Under the pieces are notes generated by a model. That model worked only from the letters and a program-made list of their open reading frames with translations, made no database searches and was not told the DNA's origin. The position numbers and the translations under genes are program-made. Shown here in pieces: positions 43,501 to 51,441 of a DNA stretch of 64,000 nucleotides (positions are counted from its first letter, which is position 1; the number at the start of each line of letters is the position of its first letter). The DNA is from Parahaliea mediterranea (GTDB taxonomy: Bacteria; Pseudomonadota; Gammaproteobacteria; Pseudomonadales; Halieaceae), in contig NZ_JAFKCZ010000006.1 in assembly GCF_017255185.1 (NCBI RefSeq), forward strand, positions 186,001 to 250,000, written 5' to 3'.

Positions 43501-45696
43501 TTAGAACGTATTGTATTGCAGTTCCACGCCGAGGGTTCGCGGCTGGATGTAGTTGGAGTACACCAACTGGCTGTCAAAGCCGGGGCTCCAGCGCTGGGTG
43601 GTCGCCTCCTCGTTGAACAGGTTACGGCCATACAGGAAGACGGCCCAGTCCCCGCGATCCGCGCCCAGGCGGAAGTTGACCATGTTGTAGGCATCGTTCT
43701 GGTAGCGCGGCGTGTTCGGCGAGTCCGAGTAGGTCTTGTCGCGGTAGGCGTAGGTGACAACGGCACTGCCTTCCCAGTTTTTCACCAGCGGCCAGCGGGC
43801 GTCGAGCGTGGTGCCGGCGGTAAACTCCGGCACGTTGGCGATGGCGGCCCCGGACTGCACCACGACGCCGCCGAAGCTGTCGTAAACGTCGTCCTTGATC
43901 TCGGACTCGACATAGGCGGAATTCACCGACCAGCGCCACACCTCATTGATGGCCCAGGTCAGCTCGACCTCGCCACCGGTGGACTCCGCCTTGCCGGCAT
44001 TGTCGCGGAACGCGTACAGCGCGTCCGAGGTGGTCAGGCCGAGAATAATGTCGTCCCAGCTGTTGTGATACACGTAGGCATTGAGCGTGACCGCGCCATC
44101 GGCGAGGCTGCTCTTGGCGCCCAGCTCGTAGGCCCACAGCTCCTCCGGCCCCACCAGGTCGGGAACCTCCTGCGGGTACAACGAGGAAATTTCGTTGATC
44201 CCGCCGGAGCGGAAGCCGTTGGCCACGGTGGCGTAGAACACCAGGTCGTCGTTTTGCCAGGTCAGGGTCATCTTGGGACTGAAGTGGTCGCTGCTGCCGG
44301 AAACCGTGGCACTGCGGCCGGCGACGGTACCGAACACAACCGAGTCATCATCAATACTGTAGCGCTCGATGTCGTCCTCGTAGTAGCGCCCGCCGAGTTG
44401 CAGCGACCAGTTGTCGTCGAAGGCGTAGTCGATTTCCGCGAACAGGGCCCAGACTTCACGCTCGATAAAGGGTTGCAGGGTGGTGTATTCTTCAAAGCCC
44501 CAGGCGGGAATGCTGAAGTAGAAAGCGTCGGAGAATTCGCGCTCGGAGGTTTTATAGAAGCCGCCCACCAGCCAGTCCAGACGCTGGTCGCCGTTGCTCT
44601 GCAGGCGCAGCTCCTGGGTGAATTCCTCGGCGCCGCCGGTTTCCGTGCTGCGCGCCACGCCGGGCACGCCGAAGAACACGATGTCGTTGGGGCTCAGGTC
44701 CGACTGTTCCTCGGAGTCCTGGTCGAAATAGGATGAAGCCGAAACCAGGGAGAATTCGCCGAAATCGTAATTGACGGTGATGTTGTAGATATCGTACTCG
44801 TCATCCAGGGTGGAGAGCTCCCGGATGGGAGAGAAGTAGATGCCGGAACCCGGCTGGACCTCCACCGAGGAGGGCTCCACCCTGGAGGGCGAAGTCTGCC
44901 CCCAGGTGTTGCCCAGTTCAATGCTGTGGTGCAAATACGCCAGGTCCACGGTGGCCCTCTCGCCCTCGTAGCGCAGCCCCAAACGCGCATCCAGGGATTC
45001 ATTGGTATTGGTGTCCGACTTGTTCAGCTCCGGTGCGTCGACCCAACCCCCCAGGTCCTGGTGGGTGAAGGACAGGCGCGCCGCCCACTGCTCGGACAGG
45101 GGCAGGTTGGCCACCCCCTTCAGGCCCCAGCCGCCTTCGCCGCCATCCACCGACTGGTATTGCGTGGAGATGCGCCCGTAGGTCGCCGTGGTATCGGGCT
45201 TGTTGCTGATAACCCGTATCGTCCCGGCCATCGAGCCCTCGCCGAACAACGTGCCCTGTGGACCGCGCAAAACCTCCACGTGCTGGGCGTCCCACATGGC
45301 GACCTCCGGCAGGGAGCCGGCGTAGGAGGAAATCGGCACTTCGTCCACGTAGTAGCCCACCGCGCCGGTGCCATCCAGGCTGGAATCGGAGGACGTCACC
45401 CCGCGAATGGCGGCGGACAGCTTGCCCGGGCTGGTCGACACCAGTTCCAGGCCCGCGGTCTGGTCGCGCAAATCCTCCAGCGCCAGCACGCCACGCTCTT
45501 CCATGGTCTGCCCGGTGATGGCGAAGATACTGACCGGGATATCCTGGGCGGACTGCTCCCGCTTCTGCGCGGTGACGATCACTTCCTCAAGGAGCACCGG
45601 CGCGCCCTCCGCGGCCTGAGCCGATTGCAGGGAACCCATCAAGGCCACCACCGAGGCCGCCGTCTGCAGGCGAAAAATAGGGGTTTTATTGCTCAT
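43501..45696 (-). CDS. TonB-dependent outer-membrane receptor (second catabolic operon)
   Basis: 731 residues from ATG 45696, preceded at 7 bases by GGAG; an ATG two codons earlier (45702) lies too close to that site. Signal peptide (to about 28), LLEEVIVTAQKREQSAQDIP, plug motif VEVLRGPQGTLFGEGSMAGT, barrel to the C-terminal GVELQYNTF. The preceding APC permease gene ends 39 bases upstream. A likely importer of the compound degraded by the downstream ligase and hydrolases. A 12-base match to one side of a Fur box lies just upstream of the start. Confidence 0.93.
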   Translation of the reverse strand: MSNKTPIFRLQTAASVVALMGSLQSAQAAEGAPVLLEEVIVTAQKREQSAQDIPVSIFAITGQTMEERGVLALEDLRDQTAGLELVSTSPGKLSAAIRGVTSSDSSLDGTGAVGYYVDEVPISSYAGSLPEVAMWDAQHVEVLRGPQGTLFGEGSMAGTIRVISNKPDTTATYGRISTQYQSVDGGEGGWGLKGVANLPLSEQWAARLSFTHQDLGGWVDAPELNKSDTNTNESLDARLGLRYEGERATVDLAYLHHSIELGNTWGQTSPSRVEPSSVEVQPGSGIYFSPIRELSTLDDEYDIYNITVNYDFGEFSLVSASSYFDQDSEEQSDLSPNDIVFFGVPGVARSTETGGAEEFTQELRLQSNGDQRLDWLVGGFYKTSEREFSDAFYFSIPAWGFEEYTTLQPFIEREVWALFAEIDYAFDDNWSLQLGGRYYEDDIERYSIDDDSVVFGTVAGRSATVSGSSDHFSPKMTLTWQNDDLVFYATVANGFRSGGINEISSLYPQEVPDLVGPEELWAYELGAKSSLADGAVTLNAYVYHNSWDDIILGLTTSDALYAFRDNAGKAESTGGEVELTWAINEVWRWSVNSAYVESEIKDDVYDSFGGVVVQSGAAIANVPEFTAGTTLDARWPLVKNWEGSAVVTYAYRDKTYSDSPNTPRYQNDAYNMVNFRLGADRGDWAVFLYGRNLFNEEATTQRWSPGFDSQLVYSNYIQPRTLGVELQYNTF

Positions 45697-45705
45697 AGCC
45701 ATACT

Positions 45706-45723
45706 CCATTGAGAATGATTAGT
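45706..45723 (-). promoter_or_regulatory. Possible Fur half-site before the TonB receptor
   Basis: On the minus strand TAATCATTCTCA (45721-45710) equals the right part of classical Fur boxes. The left half is poor, and the site is in the short gap after the permease gene, not in a clear promoter. It may be chance. Confidence 0.3.
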
Positions 45724-45735
45724 CGTTGTTTCTTT

Positions 45736-47079
45736 CTATCCATTGGCCACAGGGGTCGCCGCGCCATTCGCCGCGGACTCGGCTTTAATCCTCCGCCGAC
45801 CGAGCGCGCACAGCCCCACCAACAGCGCCAACACCATCGCGTACAGGCCCGCCTCCACCGGCGCCGACAGCGCGCCGAGCACCAGCATCACCGCCGATAC
45901 CACCATCAGGGCGGACCCCGCGCCAAGCAGGACGCGCGGCGGGAAACGCAACCGGGCGGAACGGTAAATACCCGGCGCCGCGAACGGCAGCCTGGCCACG
46001 GCCAGGGCCGCCAGCGCCTGGAACACCATGAAGCCCATGACGGTCGCGATCGCATAGCCCTGGATACTGGATTCAAAGGCGATGCACAGCAGCGACAACA
46101 GCCAGATCGACACCACGGCGGCATAGGGAATCCCGCCCCCGCCCTGGGTGGTGCGCGACAACCCCGCGGGTAGCACCCCATCCCGTGCCAGCAGGAGCAC
46201 GTCCCGGGAAACCATCATCAGCACCCCGTTGATGGAGGTGGCGGCCGCCAGCAGGGCGCTCGCCCCGATCACCAGGGCGAAGCCCTCCCCCGCCACCTTG
46301 CTCGCCACCAGCGCCAGCGGCGCCCCGGCCTCCGCCAGCTCCCGCGGTCCGGCGGCCAGCAGCAAGGCCAGGGTAACCAGCAAATAGGTCAGCAGGATGA
46401 TGACGAAACCCGACAGCAGCGCGACCGGAATGGTTTTCTCCGGCCGGCGCATATCGCCGGCCAGCTCCCCGAGCAGGGTAAAACCCAGGAATGAGAAATA
46501 GGCGGGCACCACCCCGTAGACCACCGCGCCCAGGCCACTGAAAGACAGGGCTTCCCCCGGGTGCTGCAGGCCATGTGCAACGCCCGCCACGGCAAATACC
46601 AGCAAGGCGGCAATAAACAACAGCGACATTACTACCTGACCCGCCACCGCGGCCCGCGTGCCCACGACATTCAGCGCGGCCAGGATCGACACCAGCCCCC
46701 AGGCCAATGGCAGCCGGTAATCCGCGACCGACGGCAACATACTGGCGGTGTAGGCGGCAAAGCCGTGGGCCAGCAGGGCCACCGCCACAACCGATGCGGA
46801 CAGCACCGCCACCGCGGCGACCGCGCCGGCAAAGGGCGACAGCAGTTCGCGAACGGCGACGTAGCCAGCCCCGGTCACCGGGAACGCGCTGGCCAGCTGA
46901 ATGGTGGCGACACAGCCCAGCAGGGCCAACAGCGCGGCCACCGCGAAGGACACCAGCACGCCGGCGCCCGATTCAGCCGCCAGCTCCGCCGGGACGGTGT
47001 ATATCGACGCCCCCACCACGAAGCCCACCAGGGTGAACGTCGCGGCTGGCGCCCCTATTACTCGCGGGCTTTCTGCCAT
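45736..47079 (-). CDS. APC-superfamily amino-acid permease
   Basis: 447 residues with about 12 membrane helices. APC features: start FTLVGFVVGASIYTVPAELA, helix 2 FAVAALLALLGCVATIQLAS, FSFLGFTLLGELAGDMRRPE (helix 6/7 loop region, conserved Glu) and a second-half DVLLLARDGVLPAGL. First gene of the minus-strand operon (permease, TonB receptor, ligase, two hydrolases). It probably imports an amino acid or amine released by the periplasmic hydrolases. The short C-terminal tail is basic. Divergent from the enoyl-CoA hydratase gene. Confidence 0.9.
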   Translation of the reverse strand: MAESPRVIGAPAATFTLVGFVVGASIYTVPAELAAESGAGVLVSFAVAALLALLGCVATIQLASAFPVTGAGYVAVRELLSPFAGAVAAVAVLSASVVAVALLAHGFAAYTASMLPSVADYRLPLAWGLVSILAALNVVGTRAAVAGQVVMSLLFIAALLVFAVAGVAHGLQHPGEALSFSGLGAVVYGVVPAYFSFLGFTLLGELAGDMRRPEKTIPVALLSGFVIILLTYLLVTLALLLAAGPRELAEAGAPLALVASKVAGEGFALVIGASALLAAATSINGVLMMVSRDVLLLARDGVLPAGLSRTTQGGGGIPYAAVVSIWLLSLLCIAFESSIQGYAIATVMGFMVFQALAALAVARLPFAAPGIYRSARLRFPPRVLLGAGSALMVVSAVMLVLGALSAPVEAGLYAMVLALLVGLCALGRRRIKAESAANGAATPVANG

Positions 47080-47160
47080 GCCCGGCTCGCCTCCTCGCCG
47101 CTGTTGTCGCGGCCCAGCACCAAGATCGATTTCGACACCGAATTGATCATTGGTTATTTT

Positions 47161-47190
47161 TTTGTCCGTTGGTCAAATTTATGCTGTAAT
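47161..47190 (+). promoter_or_regulatory. Promoter of the enoyl-CoA hydratase gene with overlapping dyad
   Basis: Dyad TTTGTCC-GTT-GGTCAAA (47161-47177, one mismatch). A sigma70-like promoter fits: -35 TTGTCC (47162-47167), 17-base spacer, -10 TGTAAT (47185-47190). The dyad covers the -35, as expected for a repressor site. The TetR gene at 48066 is a candidate regulator. Confidence 0.55.
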
Positions 47191-47218
47191 GCTAACTGGT
47201 ACTTACGAGGCAGGCAAC

Positions 47219-47998
47219 ATGCAATCCATTATTTATTCCGTTGAAAACCGCGTCGCGACGATCGCCCTCAATCGTCCCGACCGGCTCAACACCTTTCGCC
47301 AGCAGGAGTACGAGCTGCTGGAACAACTGCTGCAACGCTTTGCCGGCGACGACGACGCCGCCGTGCTCATCCTGACCGCCAGCGGACCCGCTTTCAGCGC
47401 CGGCCAGGATCTGAACGAGCTGGCCACCGACCGGGCCCTGGACGCCGACCACCAGGCGTCCCAGCTCGCGCGGCTGCAGCAATTGACGCGCCTGCTGGCG
47501 GGAACGGCCAAACCCAAGATCGCCGCGCTCAATGGCTTTGCCGTGGGCGTGGGCCTGGAGCTGGCCCTGGCCTGCGATTTTCGCCTGGCGGTACCGGATG
47601 CCTATTTTATGTTTGCGGAGGCGCAGCGCGGCCTGTTCCAGACCAACGGCGTACTGTATTACCTGCCGCGACTGATCGGCCTGGCCAGGGCCAAGGAGAT
47701 GTTGCTCACCGGCGACAAGTTCAGCACCGACTACGCGCTGGAAGCGGGACTGATACAGGGCGTCAGCGCCACGGATTCGCTGCTGGCCGACGCCCGACGC
47801 CTGGCCGGGCGGCTGCGCGACAATTCACCGCTGAGCATCAGGCTGATCCAGGACGCACTGGATAAAACCTACGGCGCCACGCTGGAAGAAATGCTGGAGC
47901 TGGAAGTCAGGGGAAACAAGGAAGTGTTCGCCAGCCGCGATTTTATCGAGGGTGTCACGGCCTTCCTGAACAAACGCGAGCCCAGCTACCAAACCTGA
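47219..47998 (+). CDS. Enoyl-CoA hydratase/isomerase family protein
   Basis: 259 residues from ATG 47219, where the crotonase fold begins; the upstream frame covers the promoter. Oxyanion region ASGPAFSAGQDLNEL; both catalytic glutamates of true hydratases are present, Glu114 in GVGLELALACD and Glu134 in FMFAEAQRG, at the 20-residue spacing seen in rat mitochondrial hydratase. AKEMLLTGDKFSTDYALEAG completes the fold. It probably hydrates an enoyl-CoA from the acid activated by the ligase of the neighbouring operon; the divergent arrangement and dyad suggest joint control. Confidence 0.92.
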   Translation: MQSIIYSVENRVATIALNRPDRLNTFRQQEYELLEQLLQRFAGDDDAAVLILTASGPAFSAGQDLNELATDRALDADHQASQLARLQQLTRLLAGTAKPKIAALNGFAVGVGLELALACDFRLAVPDAYFMFAEAQRGLFQTNGVLYYLPRLIGLARAKEMLLTGDKFSTDYALEAGLIQGVSATDSLLADARRLAGRLRDNSPLSIRLIQDALDKTYGATLEEMLELEVRGNKEVFASRDFIEGVTAFLNKREPSYQT

Positions 47999-48065
47999 AA
48001 ACGGCGCGGCGGCAGAAGACGGGACCCGCGGTCGGCGGGCCCCACCGCCGGCTCCACCAGCCGGA

Positions 48066-48710
48066 TCAAGAACGCGACAACTCGCCCTCGATCATCGACG
48101 CCAGCACCGCGCCGGCGGTTTCCAGGTCCACCGACTCCGGGTCGACCGCATAGAGTTCCATCAGGCCGTCGAGCGCCCCCTGAATGACATCCGCCAGCGC
48201 GGCGGCGTTGACCGGCCCGATCTCGCCCTCCTCCTGTCCCTGGCGAATCAGCGCAACCAGCATCTCGCGGGTGCGCTGGCTGACCCACGCGGCGAACTCC
48301 CGCTTTTCCTCCAACCCGCCAAAACAGCCAATCACATCCACGTAGATGGCGTAGTCTTCGCGGTGAGCCGCTACATATTCCAGGCTGGCGGAGGGTATCT
48401 GCAGGATTTTGGCCTTGGCGGTTTCCCGGACATCGGTGCGCTCGCGCAGGAAATCGCTATAGCCCCGCAAGACCTGGCGCAGCACCGCCTTGCCCAATTC
48501 CGCCTTGCCGCTGAAATGGTAGAGCACCACGCCCTTGCTGACCCCCGCTTCCCTGGCGATGCGGGCCAGGGAGGCCTTTTCGTAGCCCAGTTCGCGAAAA
48601 AGGCGCACGCCGATCTCCAGGAATTGCTGGCGGCGGGTTTCCTCGATAAAGGTGGGCTTGTCGGCGCGCTTTCGGGTGGTGCGCCCTTTCCGGGTGGTGG
48701 AGGTGCTCAT
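48066..48710 (-). CDS. TetR-family regulator (second catabolic cluster)
   Basis: 214 residues. N-terminal basic tail (TTRKGRTTRKRADK), helix-turn-helix LARIAREAGVSKGVVLYHF at about 48-66, then an all-helical ligand domain (YAIYVDVIGCFGGLEEKREF). Convergent with the enoyl-CoA hydratase gene (67 bases apart). Likely controls the adjacent catabolic genes through the dyad at 47161; the ligand may be a CoA thioester. Confidence 0.9.
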   Translation of the reverse strand: MSTSTTRKGRTTRKRADKPTFIEETRRQQFLEIGVRLFRELGYEKASLARIAREAGVSKGVVLYHFSGKAELGKAVLRQVLRGYSDFLRERTDVRETAKAKILQIPSASLEYVAAHREDYAIYVDVIGCFGGLEEKREFAAWVSQRTREMLVALIRQGQEEGEIGPVNAAALADVIQGALDGLMELYAVDPESVDLETAGAVLASMIEGELSRS

Positions 48711-48931
48711 TCAGTTCCCCATGCAGTACGACCGCTATGGTATACCCATTCCGCCAGCCCGCCCAATACAAGGCGGCCCAACTCGACACAAGCCCTGGCC
48801 TGCTGCATACTTTCTGTACATTTGGGGCGGGGACAGGCACTCCATGCGGCAACTCATAGGCGGCAGATTCATACCCGAGCGCCTCCTACGGATCGCAAAA
48901 GTCCATTTGGATTGAGTTCTAGTGGGGCACT

Positions 48932-50125
48932 ATGGAATGCTCGGTATTGCAGATCGGCGCCTGCCGCGCAACAAGCAAGGACAACGGCACGTCCTATTGC
49001 GCGCGGATTGACGGGGAAGACGTCAATATTGAGTTCCACGGCAATTGCCAGGTAACGGCCATCGGCAGCCTGTATCTTGCGGTTTCACTGCTCCAGGCCA
49101 TGGCCACCGGGCGCCCCATCCACATCGATGAAAGCCTTCCCGTCAACGCCCGGCTGATGGCCAACCTGGCGCGCATCCAGGGCATTTTCAGCTCCTGGAA
49201 TCACGGCCTGAAACCGGTGCCCGTGGAAGCCGCCGCGGTTGTCGAAACCGCGGTGCAGCCCGGGGGAATAAGTTTCTTTTCGGGCGGCGTGGACAGCAAT
49301 TACACGCTGCACCGGGAAATGGACTCCATCACCCACCTGGTGGCACTGAACAGCTTCGAGGGGACGTTTGCGCGCAGCGACTGGGAGGCTTTCACCCAAA
49401 CGCAGGGGCGCATTGCCCAACAGGCTGGAAAACAGCTGGTATGTGTCACCGGGGACTACGGCCCGTTTTGCCGTAAACGCGGCATTGTCCGCTACTTCCA
49501 GCACGGGCTGGACCTGTGCGGAGTGGCCAGCGCCCTCGGCTTTGGCGTCAGCTATATTCCGACCTCAATGACATTCGACTGGATATTTCCCTGGGGCAGC
49601 CACCCGGTTTCCGACCCCCTGTGGGGCGGGAACGACCAGAAAATAGTGCACCATGGCCTGGAGCGCCGGCTGGAGAAGCTGGCCAGCATCGCGCAGCAGC
49701 AATACCTCCTGGATAATTTACAGGTTTGCTGGCAGAGCGCCCACGACAACTGTGGCCAATGCGTCAAATGCCTGAGGACCATGGTGGGCCTGAAGCTGCT
49801 GGGTTTACGCAGCCAGTCCCTCCCCGAGCTGGCTGACTATGCACTGGCCGGTGAAATGTGGATCGGCAACGAAGCCGCCGTGCCTTTTTTCAGGGATATC
49901 GCGATGGAAGCCGCGGAGCGTGGCGAGCTCGAATTGGAAAAAATGATGCGGCGCAAACTGTGGCGCTACACCGTCCGCCACCACGGCGGCATTCTGCTGG
50001 ACTTGCTCGCTCCCCGGCCAATGAAGAAAACGGTACGACGGCTGGTGCACGGGAAGCAAAATCAGGCCTGGATTACCATGTCTGAGGTCAATCCCGGGTT
50101 CAAGCGCGGGCACGCCGCGCAATAA
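48932..50125 (+). CDS. QueC-like PP-loop ATPase of unknown pathway
   Basis: 397 residues. Residues ~1-105 form an N-terminal domain I do not recognise. The ATP-pyrophosphatase loop ISFFSGGVDSNYTL has SGGVDS at 117-122. The zinc-type cysteine set CWQSAHDNCGQCVKCLR (Cys266, 274, 277, 280) has exactly the C-x7-C-x2-C-x2-C spacing of QueC, the preQ0 nitrile synthase. QueC is only about 225 residues and is usually near queD/queE, none of which are here. The next gene, 36 bases on, is an ATP-grasp ligase, so the two probably modify a peptide, protein or small molecule. QueC-like enzymes also occur in defence systems (QatC, CBASS Cap9), but no companion genes are present. Confidence 0.75.
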   Translation: MECSVLQIGACRATSKDNGTSYCARIDGEDVNIEFHGNCQVTAIGSLYLAVSLLQAMATGRPIHIDESLPVNARLMANLARIQGIFSSWNHGLKPVPVEAAAVVETAVQPGGISFFSGGVDSNYTLHREMDSITHLVALNSFEGTFARSDWEAFTQTQGRIAQQAGKQLVCVTGDYGPFCRKRGIVRYFQHGLDLCGVASALGFGVSYIPTSMTFDWIFPWGSHPVSDPLWGGNDQKIVHHGLERRLEKLASIAQQQYLLDNLQVCWQSAHDNCGQCVKCLRTMVGLKLLGLRSQSLPELADYALAGEMWIGNEAAVPFFRDIAMEAAERGELELEKMMRRKLWRYTVRHHGGILLDLLAPRPMKKTVRRLVHGKQNQAWITMSEVNPGFKRGHAAQ

Positions 50126-50161
50126 CCGAGTCGGCGCTGACCACAGTATACAGGGAGGTAA

Positions 50162-51346
50162 ATGAGCGTGGTGGCAGGAAATGGACGATTTACCGCTATC
50201 GCCAAGCTGCGGGATTACTGGTCGTTAAGTCAGCGTATCGGCGCCCGACTGGGGCGGCCAGCGGTGGCGGAGCTGGGCAAATTGCTGCTCCATCGCGCCG
50301 TGACCGGTTACGGCAACGACCACTACCTCACCTATGAACTGTACCGCCTGCCAGCCAGTTTTTCGCGGTGGCGGGAATATGTCGACAAGCGAGACTGTTG
50401 CCGGATCCTGTTTCAATACAACGACAGGGAGCGCTTTGCCGTGCTGCAGGACAAAGTGGCTTTTGCCGATGCCTGCAAGGACCGCCACCTTCCCCACCCC
50501 GCGGTATTCGGCGCGATCAATTACCCGCGAACCACTTCGCTTCCAATCGCCCACGACCAAGCCGCGGTGCACGATCTGCTGCAAGGGCTTGCGCCATCGG
50601 ATTACATTGTCAAAGCCTGTGACGGCTCCTACGGCGAAGGGTTCCTTATGTTCTCCCGCGGAGTCGACGGCATTCACGCTCACAGCGAAGCTTGCCGCTA
50701 TTCTCTCGAAGATTTTGCACAACGGCTCGCGGGCCAGGACTCCCGGTATATTTTACAGGAGCGGCTCCGCCCCGCGCGGGCACTCGGGCGCATCATGCCC
50801 GGCGAGGCCTGCGGCACATTGAGAGTGAACACCCTGTATACGGGGGATGGGCGCGTCGACGTTTTTTGTGCGTTTTTCAAGCTCCCGGTAGTGGGGGCGT
50901 TTACCGACAATTTCTCCGACGGAACAACCGGCAACCTGCTCGCCCTGTGCGACCTGGAGTCCGGCGCCATCACCCGCGCTATCGGTCTCGGCGACGACGG
51001 ACTGTTCGACGATATGTCGCACCACCCGGATACCGGGGATGCGATTACCGGCTGGAAGCCGCCGGAGCTGGAGAACGCCCTGCACCTGGCCAGGCAGTGC
51101 GCCGAAGCTTTCCGCGAAATTCCGGCGGTGGGCTGGGATATTGCGCTGACGGACGATGGCCCGGTGGTGCTCGAGGGCAACCCGATGTTCGATCCGATTG
51201 GCCCGCAGCTCTGTATCAACCGCGGAATTCGCCACATTCTGCCCCGTCGCCTTGGAGCGGATGGCGATGCCGGCAGGGACAGCCAGGCACTCACGGATTC
51301 TTTACAGGTCTCCGCGCCCCCCGGGACACGCGAGCTGCAACCGTAG
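50162..51346 (+). CDS. ATP-grasp ligase (sugar-transferase-associated ATP-grasp type)
   Basis: 394 residues, start fixed by GGGAGG before the ATG. The first ~100 residues carry the family's KRDCC/NDRERFAVLQDKVAFADACK region; then the ATP-grasp fold: DYIVKACDGSYGEGFLMFS (ATP lysine and flexible loop), YILQERLRPA (adenine contact), GTLRVNTLYTG and the metal-binding C-terminus WDIALTDDGPVVLEGNPMFD. Related proteins occur in peptidic natural-product and capsule clusters, where they join amino groups to carboxylates. It follows the QueC-like gene by 36 bases, so the two are likely one unit. Substrate unknown. Confidence 0.82.
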   Translation: MSVVAGNGRFTAIAKLRDYWSLSQRIGARLGRPAVAELGKLLLHRAVTGYGNDHYLTYELYRLPASFSRWREYVDKRDCCRILFQYNDRERFAVLQDKVAFADACKDRHLPHPAVFGAINYPRTTSLPIAHDQAAVHDLLQGLAPSDYIVKACDGSYGEGFLMFSRGVDGIHAHSEACRYSLEDFAQRLAGQDSRYILQERLRPARALGRIMPGEACGTLRVNTLYTGDGRVDVFCAFFKLPVVGAFTDNFSDGTTGNLLALCDLESGAITRAIGLGDDGLFDDMSHHPDTGDAITGWKPPELENALHLARQCAEAFREIPAVGWDIALTDDGPVVLEGNPMFDPIGPQLCINRGIRHILPRRLGADGDAGRDSQALTDSLQVSAPPGTRELQP

Positions 51347-51441
51347 CGCCCACCCAAAAAAGTCGCTACCGATGTGACGCGCGCATACCAATAACTTCGT
51401 GCCTGCTTGCATTAAAAATATTTTGACTACGGTGAGCAGTA

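Noticed and set aside
48932-51346. Qat or type IV CBASS defence system
   Set aside because: A QueC-like protein is present, but no TatD DNase, QatA-type ATPase, cyclic-nucleotide synthase or effector is adjacent.
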